Below, piece by piece: positions 1 to 6,430 of a DNA stretch of 8,765 nt (within the stretch, counting starts at the first letter, position 1; the number at the start of each line of letters is the position of its first letter). Under the pieces are notes generated by a model, which was not told the origin of the DNA, searched no databases, and worked only from the letters and a program-made list of their open reading frames with translations. Made by a program: the position numbers and the translations under genes. Source of the DNA: Bordetella parapertussis (GTDB taxonomy: Bacteria > Pseudomonadota > Gammaproteobacteria > Burkholderiales > Burkholderiaceae_B). The DNA lies in the NCBI GenBank assembly GCA_945911685.1, contig CAMEAW010000118.1:1-8765 (forward strand), given 5' to 3'.

Positions 1-38
1 AACCGCTCGGCTCACATAAAGCAAACGAACTAACATAT

Positions 39-740
39 TCAATCCTCTCGACGAATCAGAGACAAAAACTCACGACGCAAATTTGCGTCTTTTAAAAAAG
101 CACCGCGCATCACTGAGTTAATCATGCGACTGTCTGGGTCTTTCACACCCCGCCACGACATGCAGTAATGCGTAGCGTTCATCACCACGGCCAAGCCATC
201 AGGCTGCGTTTTTTCTTGAATCAGATCAGCCAATTGCACCACAGCCTCTTCTTGGATTTGGGGACGACTCATAATCCAGTCAGCTAGACGTGCGTACTTT
301 GACAGCCCGATCACGTTCGTGTGCTCGTTGGGCATGACACCGATCCAGACCTTACCAATGACCGGGCAAAAATGATGGCTGCAAGCGCTACGAACCGTAA
401 TCGGCCCAACGATCATTAATTCGTTCAAGTGCTCGACGTTTGGAAACTCGGTAATTTTCGGTTGCGCCGCATAGCGGCCACCAAACACCTCGTGCAAATA
501 CATTTTGGCCACGCGCCGAGCCGTGTCGTTGGTATTGTGATCGGCTTGGGTATCAATCACCAAACTTTCAAGCACACCCTTCATTTTGGATTCGACCTCA
601 TCAAGCAACAAGGCAAGCTCACCAGGTTGGATAAAGTCAGCAATATTATCGTTTGCATGAAAGCGCTTGCGCGACTCTTTCAGGCGGTTACGAATAACCA
701 CCGATACAGGCGTGCCTTTGTCTTGTTCTGACTCATCCAT
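39..740 (-). CDS. folE: GTP cyclohydrolase I
   Basis: This enzyme converts GTP to 7,8-dihydroneopterin triphosphate and formate, the first step of tetrahydrofolate and related pterin synthesis in the cytoplasm. The 233-residue protein has the complete family core. Cys120 and His123 in 'SACSHHFCP' and Cys193 in 'HYCMSWRG' match the three zinc ligands of the E. coli enzyme (Cys110, His113, Cys181). 'IGLSKYARL' (about 144-152) and the closing 'FLKDANLRREFLSLI' are also typical. The position next to the first zinc Cys is Ser121, where E. coli has Glu ('CEHH'). From memory this variant is normal for a betaproteobacterial branch, so it is not a sign of decay. The ATG start has only a weak upstream purine stretch (AAGAG, 9 nt away). 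The gene diverges from the gamma-glutamyltransferase gene and may share its 208-bp control region. Bases 1-38 beyond its stop hold nothing recognisable. Confidence 0.95.
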   Translation of the reverse strand: MDESEQDKGTPVSVVIRNRLKESRKRFHANDNIADFIQPGELALLLDEVESKMKGVLESLVIDTQADHNTNDTARRVAKMYLHEVFGGRYAAQPKITEFPNVEHLNELMIVGPITVRSACSHHFCPVIGKVWIGVMPNEHTNVIGLSKYARLADWIMSRPQIQEEAVVQLADLIQEKTQPDGLAVVMNATHYCMSWRGVKDPDSRMINSVMRGAFLKDANLRREFLSLIRRED

Positions 741-828
741 GCTATTTAACTCTTAGTCTCAAGATTGAAGGCTTATGTTACTCCGTTGCCCTTAGTCGCA
801 TTGCAATAACCATAAGGCAGTCTACTTC

Positions 829-870
829 ATTCCCAGCGTAACCGACTTTATTCCACGCGTAACCGACTTT
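829..870. repeat. Two tandem 21-bp repeats between divergent folE and ggt-like gene
   Basis: Bases 829-849 and 850-870 are head-to-tail copies of one 21-bp unit. They differ only at unit positions 6-7 (CA versus AC), so 19 of 21 bases match, and both contain GCGTAACCGACTTT. Twenty-one bases is two helical turns, so a protein binding both copies would sit on one face of the DNA. The location between divergent genes suggests an operator or upstream activating site. That role is inferred, and I do not recognise the motif. Confidence 0.8.
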
Positions 871-937
871 CCGAACTTACCCCGAGCCGCTACCGCCTGA
901 ATACAGACGCTTTGGGTATGATTGCACGCTGATCCTC

Positions 938-951
938 AGGAGACTGTGTTG
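938..951 (+). promoter_or_regulatory. Ribosome-binding site fixing a TTG start for the ggt-like gene
   Basis: AGGAG at 938-942 is followed after 6 nt by TTG at 949-951. An in-frame GTG at 946 is the only close alternative. A further in-frame TTG at 922 has no Shine-Dalgarno sequence and would put this AGGAG inside the gene, so 949 (or 946) is the better start. Confidence 0.65.
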
Positions 952-2550
952 ACTCAATCTATTTTTGGTATGCGCGGCATTGCCGTTGCCCCACACTCGT
1001 TGGCAGCCGAATCGGCAGTCGCTGTTTTACGTGAAGGCGGCAACGCCCTTGAGGCCATGATTGCGGCGGCGGCCACGATTGCAGTGGTCTACCCCCACAT
1101 GAACTCGATTGGTGGGGATGGCTTTTGGGTGATCAATGGGCCGAACAACCGCCCAGGCGGCATTGACGCCAGCGGTCGCAGCGCGCAGGCTGCCTCGCGC
1201 GACTGGTACGCCTCGCGCGGCATCACCTCTAGCATCCCCTTTCGGGGCGGCGTTGCCGCCTTGACGGTGGCAGGCACTATCTCTGGGTGGGGTGCCGCCT
1301 ATCAACTTTCAAAACAATGCCTGAACGGTAAGCTGCCGCTGTCGCGACTGCTGTCTGACGCCATGTATTTTGGCCAAAACGGTATCGCAGTCACGCAAAG
1401 CCAAGAGGCCTGTACCGCGTTAAAACGCGGCGAACTTGAACCCCATAGCGGTTTTACCAGCACCTTCTTGCCGCAGGGCATGGTCCCGGCCAAGGCCAGT
1501 ATTTTTAAGCAGCCAAGGCTCGCTGACACACTTGCCCTGATTGCCAAAGAGGGTTGCGACACCTTTTACCGTGGCAAGCTCGCCAAGATTCTCGCAGCCG
1601 AACTCACCGAGGTGGGCAGTCCGCTGACGCTAGCCGACCTGAACGCCCACCAAGCCAAATTAGTCGACCCCCTGCACACATCAATTGCGCAAGGCCAACT
1701 CTTTAATATGGTGCCGCCGTCACAGGGCCTGCTCTCGTTGCTGATTTTAGGGATCATGGATCGCATCCATGGCTGGGATCAGGATCCAGAGGGTGCGGCT
1801 TTCATTCACACGCAAGTTGAGGCTACAAAGCTGGCGTTTAGTATTCGGGATCAATATCTCACCGATCCAGCGTTTATGTCGGTAGCGCCACAAGATTTAT
1901 TGAGCAGCGCACGTATCGATGCCCTTGCGGCAAGACTTGATACGACACGGGCTGCGACCTGGGGTCAAAAAACCTCACCGGGCGATACGATCTGGATGGG
2001 TGTCATTGATCAGGCCGGCATCGCTGTGTCGTTTATCCAAAGTATTTATCATGAGTTTGGGTCGGGGGTAGTCTTACCGACCTCGGGGGTGAACTGGCAA
2101 AATCGCGGGTGCAGTTTTTCGCTGAATCCTGGGCATATCAACACCCTTGAACCGGGCAAAAAGCCGTTTCACACTTTAAACCCTGCCCTGGCGCAACGAG
2201 CCGACGGCGGCGTGATGGTGTATGGCGCGATGGGGGGCGATGGGCAACCGCAAACTCAAGCAACGATTTTTAATCGTGTGACACGCTTTGGCGATCACCC
2301 GCAACTCGCGATCGAGCGCCCGCGTTGGCTGCTGGGCCGCACCTGGGGTCAGTCAAGCGATTCACTCAAGCTTGAAAGTCGCTTTAGCGCAAACACCATC
2401 GATCAACTTCGTGCGCTAGGCCACGACGTTGAAACGATTGGTGCCTGGGATGAAGGCGTGGGGCATGCTGGGATGTTGATCCGCCATGCGAACGGTGTGC
2501 TTGAGGGGGGCTTTGACCCTAGGTCAAATGGGGCGGTGGCCTCTTTTTAG
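949..2550 (+). CDS. Gamma-glutamyltransferase family protein (Ntn hydrolase), cytoplasmic type
   Basis: Members are N-terminal-nucleophile hydrolases made as one chain that cuts itself before a threonine, which then attacks gamma-glutamyl or related amide bonds. Counting from the TTG at 949 the protein has 533 residues, close to the usual 530-580. Visible family marks are 'APHSLAAE' (14-21), 'PHMNSIGGDGF' (49-59), Arg77 at the place of the glutamate-carboxylate-binding Arg, Thr347 in 'GDTIWMGVID' as the probable nucleophile, 'FGSGVVLP' (370-377), 'NPGHINTLEPGKKPFHTL' (393-410) and 'GGDGQPQ' (429-435). Predicted subunits are about 346 and 187 residues. There is no signal peptide, unlike periplasmic Ggt. 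The residues after Thr347 (Ile-Trp-Met-Gly) differ from the common Thr-His-x-Ser, so the substrate may not be glutathione. The gene ends one base from the convergent GNAT gene. I assign the family confidently but not the substrate. Confidence 0.85.
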   Translation: MTQSIFGMRGIAVAPHSLAAESAVAVLREGGNALEAMIAAAATIAVVYPHMNSIGGDGFWVINGPNNRPGGIDASGRSAQAASRDWYASRGITSSIPFRGGVAALTVAGTISGWGAAYQLSKQCLNGKLPLSRLLSDAMYFGQNGIAVTQSQEACTALKRGELEPHSGFTSTFLPQGMVPAKASIFKQPRLADTLALIAKEGCDTFYRGKLAKILAAELTEVGSPLTLADLNAHQAKLVDPLHTSIAQGQLFNMVPPSQGLLSLLILGIMDRIHGWDQDPEGAAFIHTQVEATKLAFSIRDQYLTDPAFMSVAPQDLLSSARIDALAARLDTTRAATWGQKTSPGDTIWMGVIDQAGIAVSFIQSIYHEFGSGVVLPTSGVNWQNRGCSFSLNPGHINTLEPGKKPFHTLNPALAQRADGGVMVYGAMGGDGQPQTQATIFNRVTRFGDHPQLAIERPRWLLGRTWGQSSDSLKLESRFSANTIDQLRALGHDVETIGAWDEGVGHAGMLIRHANGVLEGGFDPRSNGAVASF

Positions 2551-2551
2551 A

Positions 2552-3040
2552 TCACAGCCACTTCTGCATAAACAGCGCCTGACCCGTCAAAGCGCTCAAC
2601 GCATATTGTTCAAAGCCAAAGCGCGCATACGACTGCTGGGCAACGTTGTTGCCGCTCAAGACCTCAAGCGTCAGTTTGCAGCAACCTAACTGCTGGGCGT
2701 GCTCTTCTAAGGCCTTGAGTAAAGCTTGACCGATGCCTTTGCCGCGCTCAGCGGGGTCGACCGCGATGTCATGCACGTTCATCAACGGCCGGGCCTTAAA
2801 GGATGAATATCCTTGCAGGGCATTGAGCAAACCGACGGGTTGCTGGTCAAGCCAGGCCAGCCAGCTAACTGCCCCCGGCACCCGAGCCAAGTCATCACAT
2901 AATCGGGCCTTGACCTCGTCGGCTAAGGGCTCGCCACCGCCCATCGGGTCGCGCGCATACATGTCAAGCACACTGATCAAGGCCAGACGATCGGTCGGAT
3001 CCAGATAATTCACTTTTTTAACCACAATGCTGCGCTGCAT
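2552..3040 (-). CDS. GNAT family N-acetyltransferase
   Basis: This is a cytoplasmic acetyl-CoA-dependent acyltransferase of 162 residues with unknown substrate. The acetyl-CoA pyrophosphate-binding motif A is 'VDPAERGKGIGQALL' (94-108, with Arg99-Gly-Lys-Gly-Ile-Gly104). 'NNVAQQSYARFGFE' (131-144) is the usual C-terminal motif B region. The start at 3040 is chosen because GGAG lies 5 nt upstream of it (3046-3049 on this strand). The frame stays open to a TTG at 3115 and would add 25 very hydrophobic residues, but that TTG lacks a Shine-Dalgarno sequence and the extra residues come largely from a DNA repeat. The gene is convergent with the gamma-glutamyltransferase gene and divergent from the CoA-transferase gene, so context gives no clear substrate. 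Confidence 0.85.
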   Translation of the reverse strand: MQRSIVVKKVNYLDPTDRLALISVLDMYARDPMGGGEPLADEVKARLCDDLARVPGAVSWLAWLDQQPVGLLNALQGYSSFKARPLMNVHDIAVDPAERGKGIGQALLKALEEHAQQLGCCKLTLEVLSGNNVAQQSYARFGFEQYALSALTGQALFMQKWL

Positions 3041-3049
3041 GAACACTCC
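3041..3049 (-). promoter_or_regulatory. Ribosome-binding site deciding the GNAT start
   Basis: On the minus strand GGAG (3049-3046) stands 5 nt before the ATG at 3040-3038. It supports the 162-residue form over a 187-residue form that would begin at a TTG at 3115. Confidence 0.7.
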
Positions 3050-3070
3050 AAACCAGAAAGCAACTGGAAC

Positions 3071-3100
3071 AAGAACAACAAGAAAAAGAACAACAAGAAA
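3071..3100. repeat. Perfect 15-bp tandem repeat in a T-free tract
   Basis: AAGAACAACAAGAAA occurs twice, at 3071-3085 and 3086-3100, with no mismatch. It sits in a plus-strand stretch (3066-3111) without a single T. It lies in the 119-bp space between the divergent GNAT and CoA-transferase genes. If transcribed on the plus strand it would be an unstructured A/C/G leader upstream of the CoA-transferase start. Its role is unknown, and slippage is the likely origin. Confidence 0.85.
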
Positions 3101-3159
3101 CAAGGGCAGACTCAATGGTATAACAAGCGGCTAACGGTTTTTGACTAACAAGGATTCTG

Positions 3160-4389
3160 ATGTCTGCACCCCTACCGCTTGAAGGCCTGCGCGTCATTGA
3201 ATTTACCCACATGGTGATGGGTCCGACCTGTGGCATGATTTTGGGCGACTTAGGGGCCGAGGTTATTAAGGTTGAGCCGCTGGCTGGCGATAACACCCGT
3301 AAATTGCTTGGTTCAGGAGCTGGGTTTTTTCCGATGTTCAATCGCAATAAAAAAAGCATCGCGATTGATGTGAAGAACCCACGCGGCCGAGAAATCGTTT
3401 TGAAGCTACTGACTGACGCTGACGTCTTTAGCGAAAACTTTAAAAGCGGCACGATGGACAAGTTAGGCTTTGGTTACGAGGCCCTAAACAAGCTCAATCC
3501 AAAATTGATCTACGTGTCACACAAAGGTTTTTTACCCGGCCCCTACGATCATCGCACTGCACTCGACGAAGTGGTGCAGATGATGGGTGGGCTCGCATAC
3601 ATGACGGGTCCCGAAGGGCAGCCGCTTCGTGCGGGCTCAAGTGTCAATGACATAATGGGCGGCATGTTTGGTGCAATTGGGGTATTGGCCTCTTTGCAAC
3701 AGCGTGCACGCACCGGCGAAGGCCAGCAAGTCGCCAGCGCACTGTTTGAAAACAATGTGTTTTTAGTGGCTCAGCATATGCTGCAATATGCCGTCACCGG
3801 TAAGCCCGCTAATCCAATGCCAAACCGCATTAGCGCGTGGGCTGTGTACGACGTGTTCACGGTCAAAGACGGCGAGCAAATATTTTTAGCCGCAGTCAGC
3901 GACACGCAATGGGCCATCCTATGCAAAGAGTTTGGCTTTGATGACTTAAAAAGCGACCCGCGCCTAGGCAGTAATAATGATCGCGTGCGCGTGCGGCCTT
4001 GGCTCACGGCTGAACTACGTAAACGCTTTGCCGGTTTCAGCGCAGCTGAGTTAAGTCAGCGCTTTGAAAAAACGGCGCTGCCTTACGCGCCGATCACGCG
4101 CCCCCATGATCTCTTTGATGATCCACACTTACTAGCCACAGGCGGCTTGGCCCCTATGACGGTTGCAGCGGATAACACCGGCGCCGGTCGCGAGATCGAC
4201 ACTCGCGTCGCGCTGCTGCCGATCGCACTCAAAGGCGAGCGCTTAAGGGTGCGCAAGGCCTCGCCCAAAATTGGCGCAGATACGATTGAGATCTTGCAAT
4301 CGGCGGGCTATACCCAGCAAGAGATCGAAGAGTTACATCAAGCGGGGGTCATCGGGACGCAACCTGAAGCAGAGGGTCAGATGCCCTAA
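3160..4389 (+). CDS. Family III (CaiB/BaiF) CoA-transferase
   Basis: Enzymes of this family move CoA between carboxylic acids through an aspartyl-CoA thioester, usually as interlocked cytoplasmic dimers. The 409-residue length is typical. Visible features are the N-terminal 'LEGLRVIEFTHMVMGP' (7-22), 'LGDLGAEVIKVEP' (28-40), 'NRNKKSIAIDVK' (61-72), the probable catalytic Asp164 in 'SSVNDIMGGMFGAIG', and the closing 'RPHDLFDDPHLLATGGL' (314-330). The ATG is preceded by AAGGA with 5-nt spacing. The SDR-like gene follows on the same strand after 118 bp, so co-expression is possible but not certain. The CoA donor and acceptor cannot be told from sequence. The family also contains formyl-CoA, carnitine, succinate-hydroxymethylglutarate and racemase-type members, so 'CoA-transferase' itself is a family-level call. 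Confidence 0.92.
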   Translation: MSAPLPLEGLRVIEFTHMVMGPTCGMILGDLGAEVIKVEPLAGDNTRKLLGSGAGFFPMFNRNKKSIAIDVKNPRGREIVLKLLTDADVFSENFKSGTMDKLGFGYEALNKLNPKLIYVSHKGFLPGPYDHRTALDEVVQMMGGLAYMTGPEGQPLRAGSSVNDIMGGMFGAIGVLASLQQRARTGEGQQVASALFENNVFLVAQHMLQYAVTGKPANPMPNRISAWAVYDVFTVKDGEQIFLAAVSDTQWAILCKEFGFDDLKSDPRLGSNNDRVRVRPWLTAELRKRFAGFSAAELSQRFEKTALPYAPITRPHDLFDDPHLLATGGLAPMTVAADNTGAGREIDTRVALLPIALKGERLRVRKASPKIGADTIEILQSAGYTQQEIEELHQAGVIGTQPEAEGQMP

Positions 4390-4468
4390 CTTGCCTTTGT
4401 GATCAAAAGATAACAAGCCAGGCTATCGCTGATTCACCTTAAGACACACATCATCATTTAGTCAGTAC

Positions 4469-4489
4469 TTTTTATTTTTTATTTTTCAT
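4469..4489. repeat. T-rich 7-bp repeat (three units) upstream of the SDR-like gene
   Basis: TTTTTAT, TTTTTAT and TTTTCAT run head to tail in the 118-bp gap between the CoA-transferase and SDR-like genes. The tract ends 18 bases before the SDR start. No hairpin precedes it, so it is not a convincing intrinsic terminator of the CoA-transferase gene. The AT-rich tract more likely belongs to a promoter or leader of the SDR gene, which is an inference. Confidence 0.6.
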
Positions 4490-4507
4490 ATTTTCGTCGG
4501 AGCATTC

Positions 4508-5308
4508 ATGGACTTACATCTCACCAACCAACACGTTTTAATCACTGGCGGCAGCAAAGGTATTGGCCTGGCCTGTGCCAAAGTTTTTTTAGAAGAAGGC
4601 GCAAAAGTGAGTCTGGTCTCGCGTGATCAAGCTAACCTCGAAGCTGCGAAAGCCGCCTTGGTGGCGCAAATGCCTGGTGTTGCTGCACGTATTGCCGTAT
4701 TTGCAGCCGACTTAAAAAGCGATGCCTCTGCCTTGGCTGCTTTAGACGCGGCTGAAAAAGCCATGGGCCCAGTGGATGTGCTGGTGAACTCTGCCGGTGC
4801 AGCCGCGCGCAAGGCCGCGCCCGACTTAACGCCTGAAGCCTGGCGTAATGCCATGGATGCCAAATTTTTTACCTACGTGAATATGATGGATCCGGTCATC
4901 AAACGCATGGGCGCGCGTCGCAAAGGCGTGATCGTCAACGTTGTGGGTGCGGGTGGCAAAGTGCCTTCGACCGTTCACATTTCGGGTGGTAGCGCCAACG
5001 CAGCACTAATGCTGGCCAGCGCTGGCCTCGCGGCAGCCTACGCCCCGATGGGCATTCGCGTCAACGCGGTGAACCCTGCGGCCACACTCACCGAGCGCTT
5101 GAAAGAAGGTATGAAAGTCACGGCCAATCACGAAAAAATCAGCGAAGCTGAGGCGTTAAAACAAGCGACAGCGAAGGTGCCACTCGGCCGTTTAGCCACA
5201 CCTGAAGAAGTCGCTGATACTGTCGTATATCTGGCGTCTGACCGTGCCAGCTACGTCACCGGCACAATCATCACGATGGACGGCTCAGCCAATCCAATCG
5301 TGGTTTAG
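4508..5308 (+). CDS. SDR-family (Rossmann) protein with an atypical active site
   Basis: The 266-residue protein has classical short-chain dehydrogenase architecture: cofactor motif 'TGGSKGIG' (13-20), 'NSAG' (94-97), 'GIRVNAVNPA' (182-191) and the C-terminal 'LASDRASYVTGTIITMDGS'. Ser38-Arg39 after the second strand suggest NADP(H). The catalytic tetrad appears to be missing. By alignment the usual Asn is Lys119, the Ser is Gly147 in 'NVVGAGG', and the Tyr-x-x-x-Lys is Gly161 and Asn165 in 'HISGGSANAAL'. No Tyr occurs between residues 123 and 178. It may therefore use another mechanism, or bind a nucleotide without classical dehydrogenation. The ATG has GGAG 5 nt upstream. It follows the CoA-transferase gene and its stop overlaps the stop of convergent denD. 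Fold is confident; reaction is unknown. Confidence 0.85.
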   Translation: MDLHLTNQHVLITGGSKGIGLACAKVFLEEGAKVSLVSRDQANLEAAKAALVAQMPGVAARIAVFAADLKSDASALAALDAAEKAMGPVDVLVNSAGAAARKAAPDLTPEAWRNAMDAKFFTYVNMMDPVIKRMGARRKGVIVNVVGAGGKVPSTVHISGGSANAALMLASAGLAAAYAPMGIRVNAVNPAATLTERLKEGMKVTANHEKISEAEALKQATAKVPLGRLATPEEVADTVVYLASDRASYVTGTIITMDGSANPIVV

Positions 5309-6288
5309 CTTTTCTGCATACGGATATATTGCTCGATCACAGCCTGATACGACGTATCGGGCTGCAGTCCAAAACGATGGGTGCGCTCGCAATCAAACTT
5401 TGAGGGCCAGCCACCCACAATTTTTTCAATGACAGGATCAGGTTTGACGGTCACCAGGCTGGCAACCTCTTTGCCCGCAACCCTCTCAAGCGCCTCTAGC
5501 ATTTGCCCTACCGTCACAGTCAAGGCCGGTAAATTTAGCGCCGTACGACCACCGAAGGCCTCACGCGTCGCTTCGGCAACAGCCAAAATCCCAGTAATCG
5601 TCGTCTCGGGCGAAGATAACGCCACGGCGGTCGAGAGTTCAACGGGGCACACCGAGGCCACGCCTGCCAAGGGCTCGCGCACAATACCGGATAAGAAGCT
5701 TGACGCCGCACCATTAGGCTTGCCCGGACGCACCGATACCGTCATCAAGCGCGCCACGCGACCGTCGATAAAGCCTTTGCGCGTGTAATCTGCAATCAGT
5801 TGTTCACAAATAAATTTGTGAATGCCGTAGCTTGACTGGGGCGTCGGCAAGGTGCCATCGCGCACCACTGCGCCCAAGGGGATGGCGGGATCCGAACCAA
5901 ACACCGCAACTGAACTGGCGAAGAAAAATAAGGCCGCTTTGCCTGTTCGAGTGTGCTGAGCACGCATCGCATCAAGTATGCGGCGGGTTGCATCTAAGTT
6001 TGAGCGCAAGCCTAAATCAAAATCCGCTTCGCATTCGCCCGAGACCGCTGACGACAGATGAAAGACTGCGTCGTAGTCTTTTTCAAAAAGGCTGTCGATG
6101 CGTTTAAGCAAATCACCGGCATCGACCTTAACCAGCGGATGATTAGCGATCTCTGCATCGCGAGGCACCGCTAGATCTGTAATCGTCACCGAGGTCAGTG
6201 CGCGGCCTTGCAATGCGCCGCGCTTGAGCAACGCGCGGGTCAAGAGCGTACCTAAAAAGCCAGCACCGCCAGTAATGAGGATGTTCAT
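5305..6288 (-). CDS. denD: D-erythronate dehydrogenase
   Basis: DenD oxidises D-erythronate at C2 with NAD+ to 2-oxo-D-erythronate, the first step of a catabolic route to dihydroxyacetone phosphate. The 327-residue protein is an extended SDR/NAD-dependent epimerase-type Rossmann enzyme. It has 'TGGAGFLG' (6-13), acidic Asp38 after the second strand (NAD preference), Ser125-Ser126, and Tyr154-x-x-x-Lys158 in 'QSSYGIHK'. The DenD-like stretch 'SVRPGKPNGAASSF' (185-198) leads into 'IVREPLAG' (202-209). The ATG at 6288 is preferred because GGAG stands 6 nt upstream. A GTG at 6318 would give 337 residues but lacks that support and falls before the Rossmann motif. The gene lies 102 bp downstream of otnC, probably in one operon with otnK and otnC. 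The name rests on family resemblance plus this neighbourhood. Confidence 0.87.
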   Translation of the reverse strand: MNILITGGAGFLGTLLTRALLKRGALQGRALTSVTITDLAVPRDAEIANHPLVKVDAGDLLKRIDSLFEKDYDAVFHLSSAVSGECEADFDLGLRSNLDATRRILDAMRAQHTRTGKAALFFFASSVAVFGSDPAIPLGAVVRDGTLPTPQSSYGIHKFICEQLIADYTRKGFIDGRVARLMTVSVRPGKPNGAASSFLSGIVREPLAGVASVCPVELSTAVALSSPETTITGILAVAEATREAFGGRTALNLPALTVTVGQMLEALERVAGKEVASLVTVKPDPVIEKIVGGWPSKFDCERTHRFGLQPDTSYQAVIEQYIRMQKS

Positions 6289-6298
6289 CGTTTTCTCC
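6289..6298 (-). promoter_or_regulatory. Ribosome-binding site deciding the denD start
   Basis: On the minus strand GGAG (6298-6295) is followed by 6 nt and the ATG at 6288. This places the start directly before the Rossmann strand 'MNILITGG' and argues against two in-frame upstream starts at 6300 and 6318. Confidence 0.7.
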
Positions 6299-6321
6299 AT
6301 GTTTGTGCGCAATGTCACGAG

Positions 6322-6430
6322 GCCTTGAACGTTTCACCCATGGCGCGAATCTTACTAAGACGCCTTGAACATTTCGCGCAAGGCTTGATCTTACCAAGAT
6401 GCCTTGAACGTTTCGCGCAAGGCTTGAATT
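6322..6430. repeat. 39-40 bp tandem triplication of the otnC 3' end
   Basis: Three head-to-tail units begin with GCCTTGAAC at 6322, 6362 and 6401. They are 40, 39 and at least 30 bases long. The right-hand unit (6401-6430) plus the next nine bases code for the last residues of OtnC, Gln-Ala-Leu-Arg-Glu-Thr-Phe-Lys-Ala-Ser-Trp. Past the otnC stop, the middle unit still reads Gln-Ala-Leu-Arg-Glu-Met-Phe-Lys-Ala-Ser before a stop. The left unit is more diverged and has one extra base. This looks like a duplication of the 3' coding end into the otnC-denD gap, followed by decay. Confidence 0.85.
6379..6406. other. Imperfect inverted repeat (hairpin) over the otnC stop codon
   Basis: CAAGGC (6379-6384) pairs with GCCTTG (6401-6406), and ATCTT (6388-6392) pairs with AAGAT (6396-6400) around a 3-nt loop, leaving a TTG bulge. 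That gives 11 base pairs. The otnC stop codon (6391-6393) lies at the tip. No T-run follows on the transcribed strand, so I do not call it a terminator. It could slow ribosomes, protect the otnK-otnC transcript end or set the otnC/denD ratio, all inferred. Confidence 0.6.

Noticed and set aside
39..740. Loss of the E. coli 'CEHH' Glu in GTP cyclohydrolase I as a sign of inactivation.
   Set aside because: All zinc ligands and the rest of the core are intact, and 'CSHH' is, from memory, standard in this betaproteobacterial branch.
3041..3115. N-terminal hydrophobic extension of the GNAT protein, giving a membrane-anchored acetyltransferase.
   Set aside because: Its TTG start has no Shine-Dalgarno sequence, the residues derive largely from a DNA tandem repeat, and a good site (GGAG, 5-nt spacing) precedes the internal ATG at 3040. 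Kept only as a finding to test.
4390..4507. Possible intrinsic terminator after the CoA-transferase gene because of the T-rich tract.
   Set aside because: No stable GC-rich hairpin precedes the T tract. The only nearby inverted bases (AGCC-AGGCT) leave no usable loop.
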